DNA of 64,000 nt from Bacillus paralicheniformis (GTDB taxonomy: Bacteria; Bacillota; Bacilli; Bacillales; Bacillaceae), in contig NZ_LBMN02000012.1 of the NCBI RefSeq assembly GCF_001042485.2, forward strand, positions 1 through 64,000, written 5' to 3'. The position numbers and the translations under genes were made by a program. The notes beneath the pieces were generated by a model, which saw only the letters and a list, made by a program, of their open reading frames with translations, was not told the DNA's origin and made no database searches. Shown here piece by piece: positions 53,252 through 62,514 of this stretch. Positions within the stretch are counted from its first letter, which is position 1, and the number at the start of each line of letters is the position of its first letter.

Positions 53252-56200
53252 AAGCTACGCTTCCTTTCGTCCCAATATGGATATCCCGTTCAAGCTCATC
53301 GACAAGAGCGCGCTTGATTTTCGCAATCAATGTTTCCTGGTCGCGCTCACTGTGATAATGATTGTCGCCGGTAATATAGATGTTGACTTCTTTGGCGCCG
53401 TTTCCAGCCGGCTGCCGGGATCGGGCCCCGCCTGCGGTGGCTGCAGCCGCCTGACCGCTTGAAATGGAACCGGATCCTTCAGCGGGGTTATGCACTTCCA
53501 TTCCGAGCGCGCCTGCAGCCCGTTGAAGCAAATATCTGCCGCGGATGCCGCGCTCTTCGGGAATGATCCATTCGCGCTTGCCGCCTTCACCCACGCGGGC
53601 GATCTGCTCGCTGGTGATCAGGCCGCCGTTGGCATAGCCTTTATAAGCTCCGCCTCTTGCCATGCTTTTAATCCCCGGTGTGTTAAATGGCGACCCGTAT
53701 CGTGATTTGATGTAATTGATGGCCGCTACCGCGTTGTGAACAGGATTGAAAATATCATTCATTCCTTTTCCTTTGTACGCATTAAACGTTTGGCCGATCG
53801 TCTGCATCAAACCTCTGCTCGGGTCTCCCCGCTTGGCGTTAATGTCCCAGCCGTTAGAGGCGCGCGGATTTCCGCCGGATTCCTTTTGAGCAATGACAGA
53901 AAGCGGCTGCAGCCACGACGCCGGTGAACCGGTAGCCATGATCGCCTGCATCAGCCACGACTTTACATTTCCGCCGACGGCGCCGATTCCGGAAAACGCA
54001 GCAGCCAGTGAGCCCGCTTGTTTTTCCGCAAAACTTTTGACATCGACAGAACTTAAACCTTTGACAATCCCGACCGACGCAAAACGCCCGAGATTCATCA
54101 TAACCCGGGACGGAGAATGAATATCCAGCTCTTCGCGAAACGCTTTTTCCACTTTTTTCGCCAAGTTGTTTGCAGCTTGAGAAACTTCGCTGCCTTTTCC
54201 ATTCATGCCGCTGATAAAGTGTCCGACCATTCCTGATCCCCAGCCTGCAGCCGACTGTTTCGAATCAAGGAACGGCTTGTTGATATTTTTATCAACATAC
54301 TGCGATGTCCCGGTCGGTGTTGCATTTTGCCCGGAAGCGAAGTTTTTGACTGTATTTGCGCCCCAGGAAGATGACGTCTTCACCGTTGTTTGATAAGGCG
54401 CATTTACTTTTGCTTGAAGAAAACCGCCCGTTCCGGTCGCGGTAGTATTTTGCCCGGAAGCGAACCCGGCGACCGCCTGTTTTCCGTAATTAGACGATTC
54501 TGCCGGCAGGCTGCTAAACGGCTTGCTGATGTTTTTTTGCTTCCATTGATCAAGGGAAGGAGCGTTTGAGCCAATCCCTTTGTCAAAGCCGCCGGTGAAT
54601 TCCCGACCGAAAGCCTGCGCCTCTGCCGTTATATTCCCGACGCCGACAGCAGGCGACACAGAAGCCGAATATGAAGCGGTGCTTGAAACCGGAGAAGAAG
54701 CTCCCCCGTCTCCCGCCGCGGCCCCCATATCGTCAACAACGCGCATGCCGAGCTTGGTCGCTGCCTGGGCAAGCAGCATCTTCCCGCGGCCCCGGTTGTT
54801 TTCCGTCGGGATGACAAATTCGTTTCCGGCTTCACCGATCCAGGAGATGGTCGGTTTTGTGATGTAGCCGCCTGTTGCATTTTTATCAGGATTATCTCCT
54901 GTCATGAAGTTGATGACAGCATCAATACCGCCGCCAACTTTATCCCATATTTTACCTACCCATCCGAATGCTTTCTCAAAACCGTCGCTGATCAATCCGG
55001 CAATCTTTACAATTGGCTTTTGAATATTTTTCTCAAACCAGCCGGCGACGCCTTCCCAAATGTCTGTTACCGTTTTTTTGGCCGCTTGAAATTTTTCTCC
55101 AATGGCTTCTTTTACGGTTGAAAACGTATTTTTTATCGGATTCCAAACCGTATTTATAAACCATGAGGAAACCGCGCCCCAAACTCTTTTGATCATGTTC
55201 CAGGTGAATTGAAAACGATCCCAAATCCCAGTTGCCACTTCAATGACTTTTGAAACTACGGGATTCCAAACATTTTCCGCAAACCAGCCGGCGACCGCCG
55301 TGAATGTCTCTTGTATCATCGTCCAGGCTGTTGTCAGCTGATTCCAGATCCCTGTCGCTACTTCAATCACCTTGCTGACAACAGGATCCCATACATTCTC
55401 TGCGAACCAGCCGGCGACCACCATGAATGTTTCCTGAATCATCGTCCAGGCTGTTGTCAGCTGATTCCAGATCCCTGTCGCTACTTCGATCACCTTGCCG
55501 ACAACCGGATTCCAGACATTTTCCGCAAACCAGCCCGCAACTGTCATGAATGTTTCCTGAATCATCGTCCAGGCTGTGGTCAGCTGATTCCAGATCCCTG
55601 TCGCTACTTCGACCACCTTGCCGACAACAGGATTCCAGACGTTATCTGTAAACCATCCTGCTATCATCGACCAGTTTTCTTGAATGGCTCCGAGTGCCTC
55701 AGCCGATTTATCTTTTATCGTATTCCACGCTTTCTCGACACCGCCGTTGTCATCGAACATCTTCCCGAAATATTCACCGATACTTGAGCCGCCCAAGCTT
55801 CCGACCATACCTCCAATGGCCCCGCCGATTGCCGTCCCCCCCACAGGGAGAATAGCTGTGCCAATTGCAGCACCTGCTGCTGCGCCAGCTAAACCGCCGC
55901 CAATTCCTCCGCCTGCCGAACCGACTTTTTCGCCTGCGTTTTCTTTGTTCATATCCATTAACTCAGTCGCTGATAAAAGCGCTCCAGCATATGGGAGGGC
56001 TTTGCCTCCAACTTTCCCCACTTTTCGAAGACCTTTCATAAACTTGCCGCCGGATCTGTTTCTTCCCGGTCTTGTTTCTCCATTAGTGGAGGTTTCTTCA
56101 CTTCCTGGCCTGCTGCTTGTTGCAGGTTCATTGATTATAGAACCTCCGCCTCCACCACAGCAGCAACAACCGCCTCCACTTTCTTCACCTTTAAACACCT

Positions 56201-57008
56201 TACCGAGAATGGCATCAAATGATTTGTCCCAAATCTTCTCGGGAAGCCCCTTCACCCATTCAACAAATTTACTTTTACCCGCCTTTAGAATTTCAGTCCA
56301 TATGGCCTCAGCTTTCCCATCCGAATCTTTTTTGTCTTCTTTTTGTTCCGTTTTTACAATTGCGTCAATTTTAAGGATACGTTTAGCCTCAATGCTGTTA
56401 AGCTTTTTTTGCAAAGCATTCAATTTCCCGGTCGCCTGGTCGTTAATCGTAAGGGTGGCTTGATATTCCCTTGCTAAATGATTTTTCAAATAGGAGGAAA
56501 TCCTGCTGGCTGTCTGGGTGATTTTATCAATGACATAGAGCGTTGCAGAGTATCCTTTTTGCAATGCACCCTTCATGTAGCCGGAAATTTTTTGAACAGC
56601 CGGGGTGACTCGGTCATTAACGGCTGCAGTTAAGAAGTATTCAGCTGATGACAATTCAGACATGATGCTTCTGATCTTTTGAATGCCCGGTGTTGCCTGA
56701 TCATTTATTACAATTGAAAATTGATAGTTGTCAGGCAGCTTTTGTTTAAGCTGATTTGAAATATTGTCGATGGTTTTGCCGGCCTTATCGACTGCTGAAA
56801 TTTCAAGCTGCCATGATTTCAGGTTGGCTTTTAAGAAAACATTAAGTTTTTTCAATGTTTTCTCTGCTGTTTTCGTTTTTATTTTCATTGCGAACGGGCG
56901 GCTGAGTTTTTTTCGTCTTTTTTCCAGGTCTTTAAACCCCTTCTGAATCCTTCGCAGCTTCTTAGATACCCGGTCTTCAAGTTCAAAACGTGCCGTCAGT
57001 TTTGCCAT
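53244..57008 (-). CDS. xkdO: Tape measure protein XkdO with transglycosylase domain
   Basis: A 1254-residue tail tape measure. The N-terminus is basic ([15 protein letters not shown]) and has several roughly 30-residue repeats with cores such as [24 protein letters not shown] and [12 protein letters not shown]. Then a cluster GGGCCCCGGGGG (278-289), a glycine-zipper hydrophobic region (about 345-400), near-identical 41-residue repeats (about 445-620), and a C-terminal lytic transglycosylase domain (about 1015-1110: [26 protein letters not shown]). A Gly/Ser-rich end follows. AAAGGAGG 10 bases before the ATG. It sets tail length and opens the wall during injection. Confidence 0.93.
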   Translation of the reverse strand: MAKLTARFELEDRVSKKLRRIQKGFKDLEKRRKKLSRPFAMKIKTKTAEKTLKKLNVFLKANLKSWQLEISAVDKAGKTIDNISNQLKQKLPDNYQFSIVINDQATPGIQKIRSIMSELSSAEYFLTAAVNDRVTPAVQKISGYMKGALQKGYSATLYVIDKITQTASRISSYLKNHLAREYQATLTINDQATGKLNALQKKLNSIEAKRILKIDAIVKTEQKEDKKDSDGKAEAIWTEILKAGKSKFVEWVKGLPEKIWDKSFDAILGKVFKGEESGGGCCCCGGGGGSIINEPATSSRPGSEETSTNGETRPGRNRSGGKFMKGLRKVGKVGGKALPYAGALLSATELMDMNKENAGEKVGSAGGGIGGGLAGAAAGAAIGTAILPVGGTAIGGAIGGMVGSLGGSSIGEYFGKMFDDNGGVEKAWNTIKDKSAEALGAIQENWSMIAGWFTDNVWNPVVGKVVEVATGIWNQLTTAWTMIQETFMTVAGWFAENVWNPVVGKVIEVATGIWNQLTTAWTMIQETFMVVAGWFAENVWDPVVSKVIEVATGIWNQLTTAWTMIQETFTAVAGWFAENVWNPVVSKVIEVATGIWDRFQFTWNMIKRVWGAVSSWFINTVWNPIKNTFSTVKEAIGEKFQAAKKTVTDIWEGVAGWFEKNIQKPIVKIAGLISDGFEKAFGWVGKIWDKVGGGIDAVINFMTGDNPDKNATGGYITKPTISWIGEAGNEFVIPTENNRGRGKMLLAQAATKLGMRVVDDMGAAAGDGGASSPVSSTASYSASVSPAVGVGNITAEAQAFGREFTGGFDKGIGSNAPSLDQWKQKNISKPFSSLPAESSNYGKQAVAGFASGQNTTATGTGGFLQAKVNAPYQTTVKTSSSWGANTVKNFASGQNATPTGTSQYVDKNINKPFLDSKQSAAGWGSGMVGHFISGMNGKGSEVSQAANNLAKKVEKAFREELDIHSPSRVMMNLGRFASVGIVKGLSSVDVKSFAEKQAGSLAAAFSGIGAVGGNVKSWLMQAIMATGSPASWLQPLSVIAQKESGGNPRASNGWDINAKRGDPSRGLMQTIGQTFNAYKGKGMNDIFNPVHNAVAAINYIKSRYGSPFNTPGIKSMARGGAYKGYANGGLITSEQIARVGEGGKREWIIPEERGIRGRYLLQRAAGALGMEVHNPAEGSGSISSGQAAAATAGGARSRQPAGNGAKEVNIYITGDNHYHSERDQETLIAKIKRALVDELERDIHIGTKGSVAYD
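55140..55672 (-). repeat. 123-bp tandem repeats in xkdO
   Basis: Near-identical units of 123 bp (41 codons), shown by GTCCAGGCTG-like landmarks at 55198, 55321, 55444 and 55567 on the plus strand. Central copies differ by few bases; edge copies are more diverged. They encode [20 protein letters not shown] followed by [19 protein letters not shown]. Confidence 0.88.
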
Positions 57009-57011
57009 GGA

Positions 57012-57194
57012 TTATGTACCTCCTTTCCGCGCTTCTTTTTCCAAGATTTGAAGTTTGTAGCTGATGAGTCCGTATAAAAATGCTTTAAACGGTTTTGGGG
57101 CTTCGTACAGCTCCCGGAGCTGGGATGGAGAATAGTGAAGTTCGTGCATCGCAAAATAGAGATACACCGCTTCTTTATTCCCATCCTTGATTAG
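57012..57194 (-). CDS. -1 frameshift extension of XkdN (gpGT-like)
   Basis: Sixty codons, from CTA at 57194 to TAA at 57012, open in the -1 frame relative to xkdN and without a good start of their own. Translated: LIKDGNKEAVYLYFAMHELH, YSPSQLRELYEAPKPFKAFL, YGLISYKLQILEKEARKGGT. It is clearly protein-like. It is entered from the heptamer A AAA AAC at 57200-57194, positioned exactly in the zero-frame X XXY YYZ phase just before the xkdN stop. It parallels the G/GT tail assembly chaperone pair of lambda. An internal GTG or ATG start (as possibly annotated for a small gene here) is less likely because no ribosome site precedes it. Confidence 0.82.
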   Translation of the reverse strand, partial: LIKDGNKEAVYLYFAMHELHYSPSQLRELYEAPKPFKAFLYGLISYKLQILEKEARKGGT

Positions 57195-57640
57195 TTTTTT
57201 GCTTCTTCTTCCAGATCTTCAAGATCGTCTTCAAAGCCGTTGATTTCAATCGCTTTGTTGAGCCAGTTCGCATATTCCCCTCCGACTGACAGAACGCGTT
57301 TGGCTACTTCGACCGGGTCGGCCGTTTGATAGGCTTCTCTTAATTCCTTTGAACGGAAATCAGGATAGATCGTCGATTCAATGGCGATTCGGGCGTAAAA
57401 GCGCTGGGTGTCGAGATCCTTGACGCGGCCCCTGCCTTTGATGTTTTTATAAGTCGTATTTTCTTTTTCAAGCTCGTCAATGCGCTCGGTTGTAATCGGC
57501 TTAAACACAAACGGAATGACATTGCCCTTTTTATCGACGAACCGCTTTGAGATCGGCACTTTGATTTCTTCGGCTTCAACGGTGTGTCCCGGCATAAAAA
57601 AGGATAAATCATATACTTTTTCTTCTTGTTTTTCGCTCAT
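57191..57640 (-). CDS. xkdN: Tail assembly chaperone XkdN
   Basis: A 149-residue acidic protein of the XkdN (phage tail assembly chaperone) family located between tail tube and tape measure genes, the fixed place of gpG-like chaperones. It ends EDLEDLEEEAKN directly at the slippery heptamer; a share of ribosomes should produce a 209-residue fusion with the downstream frame. The start at 57640 is set by AAAGGAG 9 bases upstream; seven codons further upstream is a less likely start. Confidence 0.88.
   Translation of the reverse strand: MSEKQEEKVYDLSFFMPGHTVEAEEIKVPISKRFVDKKGNVIPFVFKPITTERIDELEKENTTYKNIKGRGRVKDLDTQRFYARIAIESTIYPDFRSKELREAYQTADPVEVAKRVLSVGGEYANWLNKAIEINGFEDDLEDLEEEAKN
57194..57200 (-). 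promoter_or_regulatory. Programmed -1 frameshift heptamer A AAA AAC
   Basis: On the minus strand the xkdN end reads GCA AAA AAC TAA. The heptamer is in the correct phase for tandem slippage to AAA AAA CTA, escaping the stop. I see no obvious strong pseudoknot, although the adjoining region could fold weakly. Confidence 0.8.
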
Positions 57641-57675
57641 GTCTGCTTGCTCCTTTAACATTCAATTTTTAAATG

Positions 57676-57706
57676 AAAAAGCACCCTCGGCTTGACGAGA
57701 GTGCTT
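57676..57706 (-). terminator. Intrinsic terminator between xkdM and xkdN
   Basis: Minus strand stem AAGCACTCTCG/CGAGGGTGCTT with one mismatch, loop TCAAG(C), followed by TTTTTC. It sits in the 124-base gap after the tail tube gene and probably lowers expression of chaperone and tape measure relative to tube and sheath. Confidence 0.75.
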
Positions 57707-57764
57707 GGTGTTATATGTCCTGACTACTAGCCTATGTTTGAAAAGCGGGATACGGGGCTCTTTT

Positions 57765-58208
57765 TTAAAACGTATCTTTCAGTTTTTCAGGAACGTCAAA
57801 ATCTTCAAATGTGAACGGCACTTCTTCTTCCAGCGCTTCTGAATCGACGTCAAGGCCGGCGATTTTGGCCGAGTCAAAATTCACATCATACAGTGTGACA
57901 CGTTCCGTTCCGCGGCCTGATGACTGGTCGTCAAGGACGGCCTGGAGCGTGAAATACGGATCTTCGCCTTTTTTTACATAGTTCATCATTAATGTGACAA
58001 ATTGAGACGTGACTTTATAAAATGTCGCCGTTCCCGTGCCGTTTGCACCTGTTGTCTTGTGGCCCGTCATGCGGCGGCCCATAATATTGACTTCGGCTTT
58101 ATTCTTTTCGACGTTTGCCTCAAATGTTTTGATATGAGCCATCTCTTGTCCGTCGAGAAAAAGACGGCCTTCTTTTCCGGAAATCGTGTTTTGCGCTTTT
58201 AATGCCAT
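57765..58208 (-). CDS. xkdM: Tail tube protein XkdM
   Basis: A 147-residue major tail tube subunit, identical in length to B. subtilis XkdM. Conserved opening MALKAQNTISGKEGRLFLDG and the VNIMGRRMTGHKTTG segment. Directly after the sheath gene (1 base), the usual sheath-tube pair of contractile tails. Confidence 0.92.
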   Translation of the reverse strand: MALKAQNTISGKEGRLFLDGQEMAHIKTFEANVEKNKAEVNIMGRRMTGHKTTGANGTGTATFYKVTSQFVTLMMNYVKKGEDPYFTLQAVLDDQSSGRGTERVTLYDVNFDSAKIAGLDVDSEALEEEVPFTFEDFDVPEKLKDTF

Positions 58209-58209
58209 A

Positions 58210-59556
58210 TTATTTTACCTCCACATTAAAGTAGAATTTTTCTGCTGCATCAACCGGCTGAACGGCCAAATCGATTAAAAACCCGTCGCGGTCTTCATTC
58301 AGTGTGATGGCAATATCGCTTTCAGAATCAAAACCGGTAATGCCGCCGGCTTCCTGAAGCGCCGTCATATACTGAATGATCAGCGTTTTGACGTACTGCA
58401 AACCGTCGTCAGAAGCAGGAATGTCGCTGCCGCTTGCTTTTCGCGCTTTGATTAAAGCCTTTAATTCGCGGGTCAAATTATTGTTAACTCCGTCAAGGAC
58501 GCGGATGATTTTATTTTTCGAGAATTTTTTGTTTTTGTCGGCAGTGAAACTCGTTAAAGAGTTGATGTCTTTTTCGACACTGACCGATTGATCGCGTGCA
58601 TCAAACGTAAATAAAAACTCGCCTTTTTTCAGACGTTCGATGACCTGATCTTCATCCAGACGGTTCAGAACATCAACAGCTCCTTCGTATTCGACAAATG
58701 TCAGCGACTGGTTAAAAGTCGCGCCTGCGCTTGCTCCGGCAACCCATGCCGTCGCTTTTTCAGGCGTGATTTCTGTGCCGTCTTCCAGCACGACGCCTCC
58801 CGTTACATTGATGATGCCTTCATCGTCTCCGGCATAATCGGCGACTACGCCTTGGACTTTCTGGCCCTGCTTATCGCGGAGGCGTTTGATGAAAGCGGCA
58901 AAAGTGGCTTTCAGCTGTTCATTGTCTGCAACCGGAAGTGCGATCGTATTGAAGTATTCCGTTTCGGCCGCATCTAAAAACGCGGTGTAATCGGCAACGC
59001 TTGCTGTTCCGTTCTCTCCGCCTTCCAGTTTTGTGCCCGCTGTCAGTTCAAGCGCGCCTTCCCCTTGAAACGCGACGTACGCATTTGCGGTAAGCTCTTC
59101 TGCCGTTTTGACGGTTTGTCGGTCAGCTTCATCTGTTCCGACAAAGGTTGTGACATCAAACTTTTTAGAATCGAGCACATTTTCGGAAATGCGGATTGAA
59201 ATGTCGTTCCCTTTCTCGCCCCCGTATTTTGCCGTTACACTCAGCGTTTCGCCGATTTGGGCTTTCGCCGGCGCTCCTGTGTTCAGACGGTACAGCAAAA
59301 CGGTCTGTGCGTTTTTCTTCGCTTCGCGGAAAAGCAGAAGAGACGGATCATCGATGTTCAATCCCACTTTTTTATTTAAATCTTCAATGCTGGAAATCGA
59401 TACGAATGATTTCGGCTCCCCCCAGCTCATGACGACAGGAAGGGCAACTGTGCCGCGCTCCCCGACGGAAACCCGCTCCTCTGCTGTCGTTTTAAAATTA
59501 AAATAAATGCCGGCACGATCTTTTTCTTTGCCTGGTGTAAATGTTCCGCCGTTCAT
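58210..59556 (-). CDS. xkdK: Tail sheath protein XkdK
   Basis: Contractile sheath subunit of 448 residues. N-terminus with GIYFNFKTTAEERVSVGERG, a variable middle region (about 100-230), and the conserved C-terminal sheath core (INSLTSFTADKNKKFSKNKI and IRVLDGVNNNLTRELKALIK) that makes inter-subunit contacts. The ATG overlaps the last base of the preceding small gene's stop region. Confidence 0.92.
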   Translation of the reverse strand: MNGGTFTPGKEKDRAGIYFNFKTTAEERVSVGERGTVALPVVMSWGEPKSFVSISSIEDLNKKVGLNIDDPSLLLFREAKKNAQTVLLYRLNTGAPAKAQIGETLSVTAKYGGEKGNDISIRISENVLDSKKFDVTTFVGTDEADRQTVKTAEELTANAYVAFQGEGALELTAGTKLEGGENGTASVADYTAFLDAAETEYFNTIALPVADNEQLKATFAAFIKRLRDKQGQKVQGVVADYAGDDEGIINVTGGVVLEDGTEITPEKATAWVAGASAGATFNQSLTFVEYEGAVDVLNRLDEDQVIERLKKGEFLFTFDARDQSVSVEKDINSLTSFTADKNKKFSKNKIIRVLDGVNNNLTRELKALIKARKASGSDIPASDDGLQYVKTLIIQYMTALQEAGGITGFDSESDIAITLNEDRDGFLIDLAVQPVDAAEKFYFNVEVK

Positions 59557-59780
59557 TAATTCATGACCTCCTTGGCTAAAAATGTTTGAATAAGCTGACT
59601 TGCCTCAAGCTTTGAAATCTGCTCTTCTTTCACATGAAAAAGAGCACCGTCGAGAACTTCCGGTTTAATGCCGAAAAGCTCTTTCGCGTGCTCCCTCAGA
59701 TCCTCGATGTAGAACAGCGCTTCTCGTTCCTCAAGAGGCGCCTTTTTTGCTTCGGTCTTTGTTTTTTTGCTGACTGTCAA
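59556..59780 (-). CDS. Small conserved prophage protein before the sheath gene
   Basis: A 74-residue Lys/Glu-rich protein (TKTEAKKAPLEEREALFYIEDL) of unknown function. A small gene occupies the same place in PBSX-like elements of B. subtilis (I recall xkzA/yqzN there, not verified). TTG start directly after the xkdJ stop, with GGGGTG upstream; coupled translation is likely. Confidence 0.65.
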   Translation of the reverse strand: MTVSKKTKTEAKKAPLEEREALFYIEDLREHAKELFGIKPEVLDGALFHVKEEQISKLEASQLIQTFLAKEVMN

Positions 59781-60221
59781 TTATTTCACCCCGTTTGTAA
59801 AATCGATTGTTTCCAGAGAAAGTTCGTTTTCCCGTTTGTACCAGTAGCGGCTGTTCCATTGAATAATAATGGACGCGGTGCCGGAATCCCCTATCCTCGT
59901 CTCGATCTGGCTGATCCTCAAGCTGTCTCCCGTGTCTTTACCCGACCGGTCAATGAGCGGGATGATGTGTCGCGCTTCCCTTACGGCGTCTGCAATGCGC
60001 TCGGCATGATCGTGGGCCTGCTGTGAATCATGGTGAAACAGTTTCACATTCAGGGTGAAGACTTTTTTAAATGTTGAAACTGTATCATTTTCATCAAAAA
60101 CAGAAGGGGGAGGAAAATATAGCGACGGTATTTGAAAATGGTCGGGTATTTCCTTTTCATAACAGACGACAGGAAAGACTTGATAAAAGAAATTCATAAC
60201 AGATCCCGTTTCGTCGTTCAA
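59781..60221 (-). CDS. xkdJ: Phage tail completion-type protein XkdJ
   Basis: A 146-residue protein at the XkdJ/YqbJ position between the gp10-like gene and the sheath; probably a head-tail or tail terminator protein. Residues such as YFPPPSVFDENDTVSTF, VKLFHHDSQQAHDHAERI and WNSRYWYKRE are typical of these phage completion proteins. TTG start with GGAGG 7 bases upstream. Confidence 0.75.
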   Translation of the reverse strand: MNDETGSVMNFFYQVFPVVCYEKEIPDHFQIPSLYFPPPSVFDENDTVSTFKKVFTLNVKLFHHDSQQAHDHAERIADAVREARHIIPLIDRSGKDTGDSLRISQIETRIGDSGTASIIIQWNSRYWYKRENELSLETIDFTNGVK

Positions 60222-60233
60222 AGCTTCACCTCC

Positions 60234-60722
60234 TTAAAGGGAATTCAGCCATGTTTGCAGCTCTTCATTCAGGCGTTTTTCAAATAAACGCTCAAATATG
60301 TAAAGCGCATGCTCCCAATAGCCTGTTCCCTTTACCCATTGCCGTTTTAAAACCATGCCGGACGAAGAAACGGGATCGTATTGAAATCGGCCGCTGTGCC
60401 ATTGTCCCGGAATCCACCTGACTTCCTCTTTTCCGCCTGTCCAATGGCCGTCATTTACGAATGAGGCGTACTCTAACTCCGTCCCGACTTCAAGCGTGAG
60501 TCCGCCTTTTTCGATTTCCCATATGTTCCCTTCAGCCCCTCGCTTGAAAGAGCGCATAAGGCTGCCGGTATCAATCGATCCGGCGCGTACGATTTCGTCG
60601 CGGACCAGATCTAAAAAATCGGTTCCCGTCTGTTCAAGCCACTTGGCAGCTTCAGTTCGAAAGCCGCTCTGCCCCGCTTTTTCCAACGTCCGCGATAGCT
60701 GTTTCAATCCTTTGATTTTCAT
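60234..60722 (-). CDS. xkdI: HK97 gp10-like protein XkdI
   Basis: A 162-residue protein of the HK97-gp10/XkdI family (KGLKQLSRTLEKAGQSGF; LVRDEIVRAGSIDTGSLMRS; YASFVNDGHWTGG), forming part of the neck. Start overlaps the preceding xkdH by 4 bases. Length agrees with B. subtilis XkdI (about 163). Confidence 0.85.
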   Translation of the reverse strand: MKIKGLKQLSRTLEKAGQSGFRTEAAKWLEQTGTDFLDLVRDEIVRAGSIDTGSLMRSFKRGAEGNIWEIEKGGLTLEVGTELEYASFVNDGHWTGGKEEVRWIPGQWHSGRFQYDPVSSSGMVLKRQWVKGTGYWEHALYIFERLFEKRLNEELQTWLNSL

Positions 60723-61075
60723 AGTTTTTCATCCCTGACCGCTAAGACTTCCAGGTGATGGCCTTTGATGTTGCGCGGCTGCTGGAGCGTGTAGCTGACA
60801 CCGTTCCAGACCGCAAGATCGTGAAGGCGCACATCTGCATCCGCCGGAAAATGGGCCAAATATGAATGATAAATGACCTGTTCGGGATCTTGCTGGACGA
60901 TCGACTGATTTTTTTCCGTAAAATAGCAGGGAACGTTTTGAAGATCGGGTGTTTCCCCGTATGTGCGAATCGGCTGCAGGTTTGGCGCGGGAATGCCGTA
61001 CCTTGCTTCCTCTGCATGATCTTCCTTTAAATGATAGATATCGCAACGGTCGCTTAATAGACTTTTGTAGCTCAT
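60719..61075 (-). CDS. xkdH: Head closure-type protein XkdH (DUF3599)
   Basis: A 118-residue protein of the DUF3599 family, same length as B. subtilis XkdH; DIYHLKEDHAEEARYGIP and VPCYFTEKNQSI are typical. Acts between capsid and tail. Overlaps the YqbG-like gene by 4 bases and xkdI by 4 bases. Confidence 0.85.
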   Translation of the reverse strand: MSYKSLLSDRCDIYHLKEDHAEEARYGIPAPNLQPIRTYGETPDLQNVPCYFTEKNQSIVQQDPEQVIYHSYLAHFPADADVRLHDLAVWNGVSYTLQQPRNIKGHHLEVLAVRDEKL

Positions 61076-61452
61076 AGCGGCCGCACCTTGAATCGGACAG
61101 ATTCATAATCAAGAATAAATTCTTCGAGCAGTTTATAGACGTCGGGCTTCGCCAGGCCACCGCTTCTTGAGAGCGTATAGGAGTAGTCACCCAATTTCTC
61201 AGATTTGTAGCCTTTCAAAAGCGATTCATCACCGTTTTTCAATGCAAAGTACTGTGCCAGCTGCAGCAAAGCGAGCCTTGCCTTTTCCGGCAGCGGATCA
61301 TATTTTTCATCTGTAAAACGATGCCCCGTGATCTGCTCGGCTTCCGCTTCGGCTTCAAGGATATCCTGCCGCAGCAATTCCTGCGGTCGGTTTTTCACGG
61401 CTTCAATAACGGAATATTGAATGATATCGTCGGGCGTGATCAGCATGTTCAT
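61072..61452 (-). CDS. YqbG-like head-tail connector (DUF3199)
   Basis: A 126-residue helical protein (TPDDIIQYSVIEAVKNRP; DILEAEAEAEQITGHRF; LRLALLQLAQYFAL-like region) resembling YqbG of the B. subtilis skin element, a gp6-like connector. PBSX of B. subtilis 168, as I recall it, has no such gene between xkdG and xkdH. Two ATGs (61452, 61446) follow GGAAGGA. Confidence 0.75.
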   Translation of the reverse strand: MNMLITPDDIIQYSVIEAVKNRPQELLRQDILEAEAEAEQITGHRFTDEKYDPLPEKARLALLQLAQYFALKNGDESLLKGYKSEKLGDYSYTLSRSGGLAKPDVYKLLEEFILDYESVRFKVRPL

Positions 61453-61561
61453 CACATCCTTCCAGAGCTTTTAGCTGTTGTCCGGGGCGCTTTCGCTTGT
61501 GCTCGGACTCGTTTCCCGCCGATTGGCGATGCTTTCAGTGAAAACGTTCGGACTCAGGCAT

Positions 61562-62497
61562 TTACTCTTTTACATTGACGATTTTTGCAACCGCGTCTTC
61601 TTCTTCGAATTTGCTGTCCAGTTTTGCCGTCAGGACAATGATAAATTTGCGCGCGCGAATGTCTTTATCGACTTCAATTCTGATATTGCGCGAGAAACCG
61701 AGAATAATATTTTTCGGATGCGTCAAAATAATGTCTGATGCTTCGGCGGCTGCATCTCCTTCTCCGTACGCATACGGCTGAATATTTGAGACCCCTTTAA
61801 CAGGCACGCCAAAAGCGGTTGAAAGCCCGCCCTGTACAGCCGCATCCCCGAGAGTGGTTTGACGGTCTGCGACGCGGTCTTTCCATTCGATCTCCTGACC
61901 GAGCGATGTGTAGAATCTGAATTCCTGCGGAACGCGCATATATTTTGCCGGAACAGCTTTCAGTCCCTGTTTGAAAAGCTGTCGGCTGATTTGCTCCCCG
62001 CCTGCATCGACGATGTGAGAGACGGACTGCTTCCGGATTCCGTCAAGTTGAGCAAGGTATGGATCTGAAGACGCAACATCACCGTTGACGATCAGTTCTT
62101 CAATATCCACAGCGACCCGTTCCGCCAGCATTTGCATCAGCGTCTGTTGAAGGCCGTCTTTTTCAATGTTATTTTCGAGCGTGTCATAAGTAATGTTGAC
62201 TTCGGCAATGACTTCTTTCGCATTCAGTTCAACCGTGCTGGTCACCGGTGCGGTTAATTGGTCCTTCGCCAATGCTTTACCTTCATCAGCCGCTCTTAAA
62301 ATCCGCTGGCCAAAACCGATTTTTTCAAATTTTTGCGAGTCGTTTTCCATTTGAATCACACGTGATTCGCTGAAAATTGTCGGCGTGTTTTGCACCATGC
62401 GAATAAATGCAGAAGCCTGCGCCGGATTCATTAATCCTCCGCTTTTCAACGTCGCAAGCGACATCTCGGCTTTACGAATAATCTCTTGATTTCTCAT
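61562..62497 (-). CDS. xkdG: Major capsid protein XkdG
   Basis: Major head protein of 311 residues, the length of B. subtilis XkdG. HK97-type fold with NEQIIRKAEM-like N-arm, [20 protein letters not shown] (about 98-117) and a C-terminal [20 protein letters not shown] segment. The ATG at 62497 is preceded by GGAGGAGG; the frame extends 12 codons upstream into xkdF. A 106-base gap follows it. Confidence 0.93.
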   Translation of the reverse strand: MRNQEIIRKAEMSLATLKSGGLMNPAQASAFIRMVQNTPTIFSESRVIQMENDSQKFEKIGFGQRILRAADEGKALAKDQLTAPVTSTVELNAKEVIAEVNITYDTLENNIEKDGLQQTLMQMLAERVAVDIEELIVNGDVASSDPYLAQLDGIRKQSVSHIVDAGGEQISRQLFKQGLKAVPAKYMRVPQEFRFYTSLGQEIEWKDRVADRQTTLGDAAVQGGLSTAFGVPVKGVSNIQPYAYGEGDAAAEASDIILTHPKNIILGFSRNIRIEVDKDIRARKFIIVLTAKLDSKFEEEDAVAKIVNVKE

Positions 62498-62514
62498 GTT
62501 CTTCCTCCTCCAAA

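Noticed and set aside
55311..55787. 158-codon plus-strand frame with repeated [21 protein letters not shown]
   Set aside because: Repetition simply mirrors the 123-bp repeats of xkdO on the other strand; no ribosome site and inside a real gene.
55684..56463. 259-codon proline-rich plus-strand frame
   Set aside because: Antisense shadow of the glycine-rich zipper of xkdO (Gly codons read as Pro); no start signals.
56996..57184. 62-codon minus-strand frame between xkdN and xkdO (MGIKKRCISILRC...)
   Set aside because: Wrong frame: its peptide is not protein-like, and the alternative frame entered by the A AAA AAC slip gives a convincing phage-type sequence over the same bases.
61456..61561. 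Short peptide frame in the gap after xkdG
   Set aside because: No start codon or ribosome site; kept only as a low-interest possible remnant.
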